Positions 44,193 to 54,619 of a stretch of DNA of 64,000 bases are shown piece by piece (position 1 is the first letter of the stretch; the number at the start of each line of letters is the position of its first letter). This stretch comes from JBGSTR01 sp963707135 (GTDB lineage Bacteria > Pseudomonadota > Gammaproteobacteria > Chromatiales > Chromatiaceae). The notes beneath the pieces were generated by a model. That model ran no database searches and was not told the DNA's origin. It was given only the letters and a program-made list of their open reading frames with translations. Position numbers and translations under genes: made by a program. The DNA lies in NCBI GenBank assembly GCA_963707135.1, contig CAVPOY010000005.1:27175-91174 (forward strand), written 5' to 3'.

Positions 44193-46001
44193 GTGAAACA
44201 CTTGCAGCCATCTCTAGAACGCAAGCCCGGCGCCCTGCACTGGGATAGCCTTCTCATCTGGGGGCTCGTGCTTTTGGCCATCTATGGCCTCCGCGAAGTC
44301 TTTTTGGTCGCGTTCCTCACCTTCATCCTGTCCTATCTGGTCCGGTCCATCGTGGTCTCGATCGCCCAGCGACTGCGCCCGGATGGCGAGCACCCTGGGC
44401 TCGAACGTTGGCTGACCCTGGGAACCTTCGCCGGGATCGCTGCACTCCTGTGGGCGGTCATCAGTGTCTTGGGACCCCAGTTCATCCTTCAGGGTCGGGT
44501 CCTGATGGCGAGCGCCCATCATCAGGCTCCGGAGCAGATCCTCAACCACGTTCTGGGTCGAACCGTCGGGGCCTATCTCTTCGCCCGGACCCATGGGGAC
44601 GCGGGGGACCCGCGCTACCAAGCGGCCCTGGAGCGGTTCCAGTCCGAGGGCCGTATCGGCGAGGGCGCCTTTGCGGAATTCGGCCGACTGCAGGCGCGGC
44701 TCCGGTCTCGGTTCGAGATCGCGTACGAGGCGGCCGAGCAGCAGCGTCTGCGCGATCAGGTGCTGCACGGCGGCGCGGAGAGCCAGCGGTTCGCGGACTG
44801 GTTCCTGGCGACCAAGGCCCGGGCCCTGGTAGGGGCGCAGCATGCCGCCTATCTCGCCCGCTGGCAGGCGACCCACCCGGACGCCGGGGCGAACGCGGCC
44901 GATCCCCCGGCGCTCGACCGGGAGGTGGGCGAGTTGGCGCTGGCCGATGTCCGCGCACGCCAGGCGGAGCTCAAGCCGCTCCTGACCGAGTGGGAAGACT
45001 CGGTCGCCGCCGCGGAGTGGCGCAGGCTCCAGAGCTAGCCGGCCTATCTGAACGCTTTCCGGGAATGGTTCGAGCGTCAGCGCGGGAAAGACGCCACCAT
45101 ACCTTATGATTTTCAGACCTACCTGGCCCTGCGCGCCGCCTACCCCGAGGGCATGGCCGCGTTCAATGAGGTCTATCAGGCGCGGGTGTCCAAGGCGGGT
45201 GGCGCGTCGGATCTGCTGCGGTCAGACTTCAGGCGGGCCACCGAGATCGAGCTCGCGCGCAAATGGTGGGCGGCGAGCGCCGCCGCCGCGTCCCTGCGAG
45301 AGCATCTGCAGCAGGAACCGGCCGAGGCCGCCGCGGCCGTCGCCGGTCGGGTGGAGGGCGCGATGAAGACGCTGATCTCGGTGCCCGCCGCGGTGGTGAC
45401 CGCCTTGCTGCTGACCATCCTCATCACTTTCGATATGGCAAAGCTGAAGCAGGGGGCGCTGCGCCTGCGCGAGAGCCGTATCGCACCACTCTACGACAAG
45501 GCGGTCCCCAATCTGCTGGCGATGGGCCGACTGATCGGCCGCTCCTTCGCCGCCCAGGGACTGATCGCGATCTTCAACACCCTGCTGACCCTGGTGCTGA
45601 TGCGCACCCTCGGTCTGCACAACGAGCTGCTCCTGGCCACCATCGTCTTCGTATCCAGCTTCATCCCCGTGCTCGGTGTCATCGTCTCCGGCATCCCCAT
45701 TGCCTTGCAGGCCTTGCTGCAGCCGGATGGATCCCCGGTGCTCGCGCTCTACGCGGTGCTCGGCATCGCGGCGATCCACATCATCGAGTCCACCGTGCTC
45801 TCGCCCAGGATCGTCGGGCGGATCCTGCACCTGCACCCGGTCCTGGTGCTGGCGGTGCTGATCGTAGGCGAGCATCTGTTCGGGGTCTGGGGTCTCCTGC
45901 TCGGTGTCCCGATCAGCGTGTACCTCCTCCATGTGGCCTTGCTGGCGGACGGAATCCCCGGGATCTACAAGCCGCCGGATCCGGACCAGGCGGCCCCTTG
46001 A
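44193..46001 (+). pseudogene. AI-2E family transporter with in-frame stop and very large loop
   Basis: One frame of 602 codons from the GTG at 44193, interrupted by TAG at 45036-45038; coding character continues without shift on both sides. The N-terminal part has three helices (LLIWGLVLLAIYGLREVFLVAFLTF... LWAVISVLGPQ). The C-terminal part has the AI-2E family helices (LIGRSFAAQGLIAIFNTLLTLVLM, FIPVLGVIVSGIPIALQALL). Between them lies an about 290-residue soluble, Arg/Glu/Ala-rich helical region, roughly three times the usual. The stop sits in that region. Read as a single-base nonsense mutation or assembly error; two separate proteins are less likely. Confidence 0.75.
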
Positions 46002-46391
46002 TCCCTTTCGGGGTGCCCGACACGGAGCCGAGCCTTTCGAGACCTTGGGCGAGCGGCGCGCTCCACGACGCGTGACGCCGGAGCGTTGGGCACTTGGGCG
46101 GCAGCCCCTCAAGGGTGTGGCCGTCAGCGGCGCCAGGTTGTCGCGAAACATCAATCGCAATCTCGGGTCATGAGCGAAAATCACGCATCCCGCGATCCGG
46201 GGATTGGCGGCTGAAAGTCCTGCAGTTGATGCCTCCGGATAGTGTCAGGGCTACCCATAAGGTCCCGGTAGAACGAACAAGAAAATAACCGTTGAGATCG
46301 CCGCGGTCCGACGATCCGCGTATCGTGCGGGACGCGCAATCAAACGGCGCTCCCCGACCCGTTTCTGCAAACCTGAAAGGAGGACGAACGA
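46002..46391. other. Intergenic region with AraC-type promoter upstream of the sulfatase
   Basis: 390 bases without a gene. Operator site C is at 46139 and its -10 at 46176. About 200 bases of leader precede the GTG start, ending in AGGAGG. Confidence 0.6.
46139..46181 (+). promoter_or_regulatory. AraC-type operator and promoter, site C
   Basis: TGTCGCGAAACATCAA at 46139-46154, two mismatches from the consensus. GAAAAT at 46176-46181 starts 22 bases after the site. It heads the long same-strand run that starts with the sulfatase. Confidence 0.68.
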
Positions 46392-49206
46392 GTGCAATAT
46401 CCGCGTACTAACCGTTGCCGAGGCCGAATGGCCCTTACGGCACTGGCCCTGTTGTCCTGCCTCTCCGTTGGCGGCGTCCTGGCCGCAGACACGGGGCCGC
46501 GCCGTCACGCAGAGGGCGCCTTGGACGCAACGACCGGCATCTACGAGGTGGTCAACGGCGACGATCTGTTCGAGATCGCCAAGCGCTTCGGCGTCTCGGT
46601 CGTCGACCTGAAGGAAGGCAACAAGCTCGGCTCCGATCTGATCGACGCGGGCCAGAAGCTGGTGATCGCCACCGGCGCCGGCGCCGCGGGCTCGACCTTT
46701 ACCCCGCAGATCACCGGCACCCTGGGCTCGCCCGGCGCCACCACGACCATTCCCGGAAATCAGCTCCCCGCGCCGCAACCGGCATTCGGCGGCGTGATCA
46801 AGGACGACGCGCTGCAATCCAAGCAATGGTGGGCGCCGCGCATCGTGCCGCCCAAGGATGCTCCCAACATCCTGCTCATCCTGACCGATGACGCCGGCTT
46901 CGGCGTGCCCAGCACCTTCGGCGGCGTCATCCCGACACCGTCGATGGATCGAATCGCCGAAAACGGGCTGCGCTACAACCGGATCTTCTCCACATCGCTG
47001 TGCTCGCCGACGCGCGCCGCGCTCATCACCGGGCGCAACCACCACTCGGTCGGCTTCGGCGTCATCGCCGAGCAGGCGACCGGATTCCCCGGCTACAACA
47101 GCGTCATCGGCGCGGACAACGCGACGATCGGACGCATCCTGCGCGACAACGGCTACGCGACCAGCTGGTTCGGCAAGAACCACAATACGCCGACCTACGA
47201 GGCCAGCCAGGCCGGGCCGTTCAACCAGTGGCCGACCGGCATGGGCTTCGACTACTTCTACGGCTTCGTCGGCGGCGACGCGAACCAGTGGGGACCCAAC
47301 CTCTTCCGCAACACCACGCAGATCTATCCCTGGATCGGTCACGAGGGCACCTTGAAGATGGATCGGTCGGATCCGAAGGCGGCGATCTGGCCAGTCACCG
47401 GCAAGGAGAGTTCACTGGAACCTGATCACCGCGATGGCCGACGACGCCATCGACTGGATGGATCGGATCAACCAAATCGACCCCAGCCAGCCGATCTTCC
47501 TCCACTACTGCCCCGGCTCCTCGCACGCGCCGCACCACCCGACCAAGGAGTGGGTGGACAAGATCAGCGCCATGCATCTCTTCGACGACGGCTATGAGAA
47601 GCTGCGCGAGCGGATCTTCGAGAACCAGAAGAAGCTCGGCGTCATTCCCCCGGATCAGCAATTGACCCCCTGGCCGAAGGACATCCTGACGCCCTGGGAC
47701 CAGCTCTCGGACGATGCGAAGAAGCTCTTCATCCGCCAGGCCGAGGTGTTTGCCGCCTACGTCGCCTACAGCGACCATGAAATCGGTCGCGTGATCCAGC
47801 ATTTCGAGGATCTGGGCAGGCTGGACAACACGCTGATCATCTACCAGAACGGCGACAACGGCACCAGCGCCGAGGGCGGGCCGGAAGGCACCTTCAGCGA
47901 GGTGGCGTTCTTCAATGGCGTGAAGCCGCCGGTGGACGTGCAGATGAAGTTCTACGAGGCCTGGGGCACCGAACTGGCCTACAACCACATGTCGGCCGGC
48001 TGGTCCTGGGCCTTCGACACGCCGTTCGACTGGTTCAAGCAGAACGCCTCCCGGCTCGGCGGCACCAACCAGAACATGGTCATCCAGTGGCCGGCGCGCA
48101 TCAAAGACAAGGGCGCCCTGCGCGAGCAGTTCATGCACGTCATCGACCACGTGCCGACGATCCTGGAGGTCACCGGCATCGCGGCCCCCGAGGTCGTGGA
48201 CGGCATCAAGCAGAAGCCGATCGAAGGCACCAGCTACGCCTACACCTTCGACGCGGCCAACGCCAAGGCACCTTCCAGGCACACCACCCAGTATTTCGAG
48301 ATGATGGGCCAGTGGGCGATCTACCACGACGGCTGGCTGCTGAGCACCAAGGTGGACCGCGCGCCCTGGGATGCCTTCTCCGCGGCCAATCCGGATCCGC
48401 TGAACAACCAGGTGTTCCAGCTCTACGACCTGAACACCAGTTGGAACCAGGCCGACGACATCGCCGCGCAGCATCCGGACAAGGTGAAGGAAATGCGCGC
48501 CATGTTCCTGGAGGAGGCGAAGAAGTATCAGATCCTGCCGTTGGATGCCTCGGTGGGCGCCCGGGTCGCTGCCGCGCGTCCGAGCCTCACCGCCGGTCGC
48601 AACGAGTATGTCTACACGTCTCCGATGACCGGTCTGCCGCAGGGCGATGCGCCTTATCTGCTCAACAGCTCCTATACCATCACCGCGGACATCACCGTTC
48701 CCGAGGGTGGTGCCGAGGGCATGATCGTGACCTCGGGTGGGCGTTTCGCCGGGTTCGGATTCTACCTGCTTGAGGGCAAGCCGGTCTTCCTGTGGAACCT
48801 GCTCGACCTCGAGCGCATCAAGTGGGAAGGACCGGAGGCCCTCGCACCCGGCAAACACAACATCGAGTTCGCCTTCACCTATGACGGCCTCGGCGCGGAA
48901 ACGATGGCCTTCAACAACTTCAGCGGCATCGGACGCTCAGGCACCGGCACGCTGAAGGTCGATGGCAAGGACGTGCAAACCATCAAGATGGAGAAGACGA
49001 TTCCGATCATCCTGCAGTGGGACGAGAGCTTCGACGTCGGCTCCGACACCATCACGGGCGTGAACGATGCGGACTACCAGCCCCCGTTCCCGCTCACGGC
49101 GGAGTTGGACAAGCTGACGATCAAGGTTGATCGGCCGGTGCTGTCGCCGGAGGAGATCAAGAAGCTGGAAGCAGGTTTGCAGAAGGTGGAAGCGGGTCGC
49201 GAATAG
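46392..49206 (+). pseudogene. Secreted LysM-sulfatase fusion, frameshifted
   Basis: Signal peptide to about residue 31, then the LysM module shared with three other proteins here (starts GPRRHAEG), then a type I sulfatase. The formylglycine motif CSPTRAALITGRNHH is intact, as are the metal site ILLILTDDAGFG and WFGKNHN. Near 47409 the frame changes: HWNLITAMADDAIDWM continues in the next frame to the stop at 49206. Removing one base there gives about 937 residues. The C-terminal part is a beta-rich domain. GTG start with AGGAGGA upstream. Activity of this allele is doubtful unless the shift is an assembly error. Confidence 0.82.
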
Positions 49207-49230
49207 GCGAGCCGCTAAGCCAGCCGCGAA

Positions 49231-49270
49231 ACCCCGTGGGCCGCTACGAGAAGGGCGCGGCCCGCGGGGT
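49231..49270 (+). terminator. Strong hairpin downstream of the sulfatase
   Basis: A 14-base arm ACCCCGTGGGCCGC pairs with GCGGCCCGCGGGGT, with one G-U pair and a 12-base loop. No T-run follows. A second inverted repeat, AAGCGAC/GTCGCTT, lies just after it at about 49285-49320. Terminator or mRNA-stabilising structure. Confidence 0.55.
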
Positions 49271-49388
49271 CATCAACTCAATCAGCTTGAAAGCGACGCG
49301 ACTGCAGGTCGCTTCGAGCGTCTTTCATAAACCAGGCGACCCTGCCTTTCCATCGACCGCACCTTAACCTTGAGGCACTAGAACCAAG

Positions 49389-49820
49389 ATGACGTTTTGG
49401 CCCCGTACCCGTGACGCAAAATCGATACGCCAATCCAAGAGCCGACATGCGCTCGCGATTGCCACCGCACTCGGCCTGACCGCGGGCCTCGCTCTCGCCG
49501 TGCAGGACTCCGACCTTCGTCTCGACAGCACCGGCGACCTCTACGCGGTCTGCTCGGTGCCCGCGAGCGCCGCGGAGTATCCGGTCACCCGCCAGGCATG
49601 CCGGTCCTTTATCGAGGGCGTGGCCCAATACCACGACCTGGTCAGCAAGGGCCGGATGAAGCGCCTGTATTGCATGCCCGCGGGCAGCACCGTCGACGAC
49701 GGCGTGCAGACCTTCACCGCCTGGGCCGCGACCAAGACCGGAGACGCGAAGCTGATGGGCGAGGAGCCGGCCGTGGGTCTGGTCCGCGCGCTCGCCGCAA
49801 ATTACCCCTGCAAGGGGTGA
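49389..49820 (+). CDS. Exported Rap1a/Tai immunity-like protein
   Basis: 143 residues. Signal-type helix ALAIATALGLTAGLALAV near residues 22-39. The mature part has four cysteines in the pattern VCSVP, QACRSFIEGVAQYHDL, LYCMPAG and NYPCKG, and a C-terminal block AVGLVRALAANYPC. This matches the Rap1a/Tai immunity fold (PF18602-like). No toxin gene is adjacent, so an immunity role is not shown; many such proteins occur outside toxin loci. It lies in the run behind operator site C. Confidence 0.62.
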   Translation: MTFWPRTRDAKSIRQSKSRHALAIATALGLTAGLALAVQDSDLRLDSTGDLYAVCSVPASAAEYPVTRQACRSFIEGVAQYHDLVSKGRMKRLYCMPAGSTVDDGVQTFTAWAATKTGDAKLMGEEPAVGLVRALAANYPCKG

Positions 49821-49893
49821 CCCCGTTAACTGTTCATCCGATCGCTCGCCGCGGCCTGACCGCGGAGCTCGGCCAATCGACGGAGCTCTCTAA

Positions 49894-50136
49894 ATGCCAA
49901 TCTATCCTGGAAAACATCTGACGCTGCCCGCCCTGTTGATCACGACCATCGCCCTTGGCGGTTGCGGTACCACGACCGGCACCCGCACCGCCAGCGGTGC
50001 CCTCATGGGCGCCGCCGCGGGCGCCGCCATCGGTTCCCTGACAGCCGAGGCGGGTGCCGGCGCCCTGATCGGTGTCGGAGTCGGCGCCCTGGGCGGCTAT
50101 CTCTACGACCAGCACCTCAAGGGCAATCTGGACTAG
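49894..50136 (+). CDS. Glycine-zipper lipoprotein
   Basis: 80 residues. Lipobox in TIALGGCG predicts a lipid-modified Cys near residue 24. The mature part is a glycine-zipper (GALMGAAAGAAIGSLTAEAGAGALIGVGVGALGGYLYD), typical of small YMGG/Gly-zipper envelope proteins. It belongs to the same-strand run with the sulfatase and DUF1254 genes. Confidence 0.75.
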   Translation: MPIYPGKHLTLPALLITTIALGGCGTTTGTRTASGALMGAAAGAAIGSLTAEAGAGALIGVGVGALGGYLYDQHLKGNLD

Positions 50137-50277
50137 GAAACACTGATCTGTTGTGGCTCCCGGTCGGGCCAAGGACAGCTCGACATCTTCAACGGATGTG
50201 AGCCATTGGCAATAGAGCCTTCCGAGAATCGTGCCTCTCGGTAGGGGAGCCGATCGAGTAAATTCGAGGAGCGAGCG

Positions 50278-50715
50278 ATGAAGAAGCCGCTGGTGCGTTT
50301 CCTGTCGATACTCGCGCTGGCCCTCGGCGTTTGCGCCGGGTCGGCCCTCGCGCAGGACAAGGCCGCGCCGGCCGCTAAGCCTGAGGCCCCAACCTTCGTG
50401 TCCGAAACCGGATTCGACATCCTGGTGGGCCGATGGGTGCGGCCCGACGGCGGCTACCTGATCATTATCCGAGGCGTCGACACCAGCGGCAGGCTCGACG
50501 CCGGATACCAGAATCCGAATCCGCTCCCGTTCGCGAGGGCCGAAGCGTCGCGGGACGGCACGGCGATCAAGGTCTTCCTCGAGCTGCGCGCTGGCGGCTA
50601 CAACGGGTCCACCTACACCCTGACCTACGACCCCGCAAATGACGTACTCCACGGCGTCTACTACCAGGCGGTCGCGCGGCAAAAGTTCGACATCTATTTC
50701 GAACGGGCGAAGTAG
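50278..50715 (+). CDS. Exported protein of unknown function
   Basis: 145 residues. Signal peptide ending SALAQ (about residue 25), an Ala/Pro linker, then a beta-rich domain: DILVGRWVRPDGGYLIIIRGVD, GRLDAGYQNPNPLPFARAEAS, YTLTYDPANDVLHGVYYQAVARQKFDIYFER. It resembles small lipocalin-like periplasmic folds, but I cannot name the family. GGAG-type site before the ATG. Neighbours are envelope proteins. Confidence 0.72.
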   Translation: MKKPLVRFLSILALALGVCAGSALAQDKAAPAAKPEAPTFVSETGFDILVGRWVRPDGGYLIIIRGVDTSGRLDAGYQNPNPLPFARAEASRDGTAIKVFLELRAGGYNGSTYTLTYDPANDVLHGVYYQAVARQKFDIYFERAK

Positions 50716-50793
50716 CGGGCCAGACGCTTCACGGTTTGAAGAAATCATTTAAGTGAGTTAGCGAAGCCAACCACGTTTTGGAGGATATGTAAG

Positions 50794-52537
50794 ATGAACA
50801 GATCTGCGACTGGCTGGCGTCCGTCACCTGGCCTCCCCTGGAGCAGCCGTTGTCTCTTGACCCTGGTGGCCTGCCTCGCCCTCGGCGGTGCCATGGCCGC
50901 CGATCAGGGTCCGCGCCGTCATGCGGAAGGCCAATATGATGCCGCCAGCGCCACCTATGTGGTGGTCGAAGGCGATGACCTGATCGCGATCAGTGAGCGC
51001 TTCGGCGTCGCGGTGGCGGACCTGAAGGCGGAGAACAAGCTCACGTCGGACGCGATCGAGGTCGGTCAGAAGCTAGCCATCCGGCGCGTCGCTCCCGCGG
51101 CGCCGACGTATAAGATGACGACGCCCATCGCCCCCGGGGTCGCCGTGCCGGATCGGGTGGAGACCTCCATCGGCACGCTGAATCTCCACTACGGCTATCC
51201 CGACGACGAGACCACCCGAAAGGTCTACGACAACCTGGATGCCTCACGCGCCTTGCAGGCCTACCTGCTTGCGCTCCCGATCGTCAATCAAGCGAGCATG
51301 CGTGCGTCACTCAAGGAGTACGGGTCGGTAAATCAGACCGACGTCATCTGGGAGGACCTGGTGGACTCCAAGACCGTGGAGCTAACGGCCAACGACAACA
51401 CCGTCTACAGCTTCATCTGGCTCGACACCCACGAGGGGCCGTTGGTGGTCGAGGTTCCGCCGAAGGTGCTGGGCCTGATCGATGACTTCTGGTATCGCTG
51501 GGTCGCCGATGTCGGCATCACCGGTCCCGACCACGGTCAGGGTGGCAAGTACCTGATCCTCCCCCCCGGCTACACCGGTGCGGTGCCGGACGGCTACTAC
51601 GTCGTGCGTCCGAGCACCTATGGCACCTGGATGCCGTTCCGTTCCTTCCTGGTCGACGGCTCGCCCAAGCCGGGCGTCGAGTCGGTCAAGGCGAACCTGA
51701 AGATCTACCCCCTTGCCGATGCGGCCAATCCGCCGGAGATGAAATTCGTCAACGCCTCGGGGATACCGGCCAACTTCGTCGCGCCCGGGGACTACACATT
51801 CTGGAGCCTGCTGAACCAGGTGATCCAGGAAGAGCCGGCCGAGGGAAGCGACCCGACCACGCTCGGTCTCTTCGCATCCATCGGAATCGAGAAGGGCAAG
51901 CCCTTCGAGCCGGACGAGCGGATGAGGAAGATCCTGACCGACGCCGCGAACATCGGTGCGGTCACTGCCAGGGCGATCGCCTTCCGGATTCGCGGCAAAG
52001 ATGCCTACTTCTATCCGGACAGCCCGTGGCGGTTGCCCTTCTTCGGCGGCTACAAGTTCGAGAGCGCACCCGGGGTGGCCAACCTGGACGGTGCGGCCTT
52101 CTTCTACTACTTCGCCACCGGCGTCACCCCGGCGATGGCCGAGAAGATGGTCGGCAAGGGCTCACAGTATCCCTGGAGCGCCCAGGACTGCCGACGGCAA
52201 GCCGTTCGACGGCGGCAAGACTTACAAGCTGCGCCTTCCGCCGAACGTTCCGGTCAAGGACTTCTGGTCGGTGATCGTCTACGACAACCAGACCCGCTCG
52301 ATGATCCAGACGGATCAGCGCTTCCCGAGTGTCAGCAGCCAGAACAAGGACCTCCAGGTCAACGCGGACGGCTCCGTGGACGTCTGGTTCGGTCCCAAGG
52401 CACCCGAGGGAAAGGAGAGCAACTGGGTGCAGACAATCCCGGGCAAGGGCTGGTTCATGATCCTGCGCCTCTATGGCCCGCTGGAGCCCTGGTTCGACAA
52501 GAGTTGGCGGCCGGGGGAGATCGAGCTTCAGCCGTAA
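50794..52537 (+). pseudogene. LysM-DUF1254-DUF1214 exported protein, frameshifted
   Basis: Signal peptide to about residue 35, the shared LysM module (GPRRHAEG ... DLKAENKL), then DUF1254 (GTLNLHYGYPDDETTRKVYDNLD, LPIVNQASMRA) and DUF1214. At about 52189 one extra T breaks the frame: after QYPWSAQD the sequence continues in the next frame as ADGKPFDGGKTYKLRLP and ends WRPGEIELQP at 52537. Repaired length is about 580 residues. The unrepaired frame runs 20 bases further with unrelated sequence. GGAGGATAT lies before the ATG. The biochemical role of DUF1254/1214 proteins is unknown. Confidence 0.82.
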
Positions 52538-52824
52538 GCAGCCAACCGTCTACCTGAAGATCGAGCTGGCGCTGATGCAGCCGCGGCGGCACTGACCGTC
52601 GCGGCTGGCTCAGCCGGGTGTAGCGCACAAGATCGATCCGCGTCCGGGCCAGTACCGAAACGTACCGTGCGCCAGCGAGCATGTCATGTAATTGACCAGC
52701 ATCGCAGGCGGTGTCAGTCTCGGCTCCGGCGGCATCGGGCGGGGCATGCGCGGGGTCGGCTGGCGATAGCCAACCGACAGCGCGCGACCCCGGCGCGTTT
52801 CAGGCTTGAACAAGAGGAGATCCG

Positions 52825-53508
52825 ATGGACACAATCAGCATCTTGAGCACCTTTGCCGCCACGTCTTTTGCACTGCTCAATCCGCTGGGGATGCTCCCCG
52901 TCTTCGTCGGCTACACGGCCAATCTGGACGCCGGGGTGCAGCGCTGGCTGGCCCTGCTGGTGTCATTGACGGTCATGGGGCTGACCTTGCTGTTCCTGCT
53001 AACGGGCAACGCCATCATCGATTTCTTCGGCATCACGCTGGATTCGTTTCGCGTCGCCGGCGGCATCCTGCTGCTCCTGCTCGGCATCCAGATTGTGACG
53101 GGAGACTCCGGGAAGGCCGCGAAAGACCTGGTGATAGAGGCGCAGTCCAGCGATCTCGGCGCGGCAAAGTCCGTCTACCGCCAGATCGTGGTGCCATTCG
53201 CCATGCCGCTGCTGGTTGGCCCCGGGGTCATCGCCAATCTGATTCTCTATGCCGGTGAGGCGAGGGCCCGCCATGACCCCGAGCTCTCACTGGGGCTGAT
53301 CGCCGTCACCATCGGGATCGCCTTGGTGACCTTGGTCATTCTCCTGTCCGGCAGGGTTCTGCGGCGCCTGTTGGGCGACGTGGGCCTCAGCATCCTGACC
53401 CGAATTCTGGGTCTGCTGGTAGCGGCCATCGGCATGCAGTTCGTCATCACCGGGCTCAGCAATGTAATCGTCCACACCATCGCCCCGGAGGTGCTGAAGC
53501 TGCACTAA
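52825..53508 (+). CDS. MarC family membrane protein, second copy
   Basis: 227 residues with six helices. Signatures FALLNPLGMLPVFVGYT near residue 14 and VPFAMPLLVGPGVIANLILYAG near 122 match MarC. GAGGAG precedes the ATG. It is embedded in the sulfatase/LysM gene run and is only moderately like the copy at 24519. Function is unsettled in the family. Confidence 0.87.
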   Translation: MDTISILSTFAATSFALLNPLGMLPVFVGYTANLDAGVQRWLALLVSLTVMGLTLLFLLTGNAIIDFFGITLDSFRVAGGILLLLLGIQIVTGDSGKAAKDLVIEAQSSDLGAAKSVYRQIVVPFAMPLLVGPGVIANLILYAGEARARHDPELSLGLIAVTIGIALVTLVILLSGRVLRRLLGDVGLSILTRILGLLVAAIGMQFVITGLSNVIVHTIAPEVLKLH

Positions 53509-53663
53509 TGAGATTTTCAACGGCTCAAGGCCGTCAAGGATGGCCGACCACCCATGGTCCCAGCGGAGATCACGCGAAATTAGCGTCTTGTATGGATGGC
53601 GATCTACCTGATTCACGACTTCAATCCATGGCCAATCGGCCGAACCAAAAGAGGAGACCTCAC

Positions 53664-54233
53664 GTGCATCTCGACCAAACCCAGTCCCGAGCCTCGTCTG
53701 TCACCGCCAGGCTCCAGGTCGCCTGCTCAGCCCTGGCGCTGGCCTTGATCTTTTCGACCAGCGCCGTTCAGGCGGCGGACAAGGGTCCGCGCGCTCATGC
53801 CGAGGGCAAGTACGACAAGGTCACGGCAACCTATGTTGTCGTCGAGGGCGACGACCTGTTCGCCATCAGCGAGCGGTTCGAGATCCCGGTCGAAACCCTG
53901 AAATCGCATAACAAGCTCGCATCGAATGAGGTAAAGGTCGGTCAGAAGCTCGCGGTCGGTGCGACCAGCGCCAAAAAGTCTCCTGCCCACCACGCGGCGG
54001 CCAAGAAGCCGTTGTCAACGATGACCTGCGAGGACTTTGTCGGTCTCGACGAGAGCTTCCAACCCCAGGCCGTTTACTGGGCGGTCGCCTATGGCAAGAA
54101 TGGGCAGCCCGAGGCCGAGGCGGTGGATGTGGAGGGTATCGAGACGGTGATCCCGTACGTCGTAGAGGAATGCAAGAAGGCTCCCAAGGAGTCCTTCTGG
54201 CAGAAGGTCAAGGCGGAATTCGCAAAGCTGTAA
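53664..54233 (+). CDS. Exported LysM protein with HdeA-like C-terminal domain
   Basis: 189 residues from the GTG at 53664, chosen because GAGGAG lies seven bases upstream. Signal peptide to about residue 37, the shared LysM module (GPRAHAEG ... SHNKLASN), a His/Ala/Lys linker, then TCEDFVGLDESFQPQAVYWAVAYGK ... PYVVEECKKA. The two cysteines and spacing match HdeA/HdeB acid chaperones. LysM plus HdeA in one chain is unusual. A role in protecting periplasmic proteins at low pH is inferred from HdeA only. Confidence 0.8.
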   Translation: MHLDQTQSRASSVTARLQVACSALALALIFSTSAVQAADKGPRAHAEGKYDKVTATYVVVEGDDLFAISERFEIPVETLKSHNKLASNEVKVGQKLAVGATSAKKSPAHHAAAKKPLSTMTCEDFVGLDESFQPQAVYWAVAYGKNGQPEAEAVDVEGIETVIPYVVEECKKAPKESFWQKVKAEFAKL

Positions 54234-54255
54234 TCCACACCCGCGGGACCTCGAA

Positions 54256-54498
54256 GTGCGCGCTCGCGCTGCACCAATGTACCGAGAATTGCCGTTCGAG
54301 GGTCCTTGGGGTTCGTCCTTTGAGGCGTTGATCGACGAGACACGCTACCTTGTAGCCCGACGGCTCCTGCGCGATACCGCGTTGCCCGTCATCGATGTTG
54401 CGGCCGCGCTCGATTACTCGGATGCGGCCTCGTTCGACCGGCCCTTGCGCCGTTGGTCCGGCACGTCGCCATCGGGCGGGCGTAATGTACACACCTAG
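54256..54498 (+). pseudogene. AraC-family regulator remnant, C-terminal DNA-binding part only
   Basis: The frame contains SFEALIDETRYLVARRLLRDTALPVIDVAAALDYSDAASFDRPLRRWSGTSPSGGR, which aligns to the second half of the helix-turn-helix region of the regulators at 36938 and 60970. The effector domain and the first recognition helix are missing, and no start of homology precedes it. A decayed third paralogue is the simplest reading. Confidence 0.75.
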
Positions 54499-54619
54499 CT
54501 TTAACTGAACGGCGGCATCAGATAACCGCGAGCTGGAGCCTCGCGAGCTCGGCCCGCCGCGGCGCACGGGAACCGGAGAACGCCACAGACAGGTTCTTTC
54601 TCTTTAGTTCGGAGGGTAA

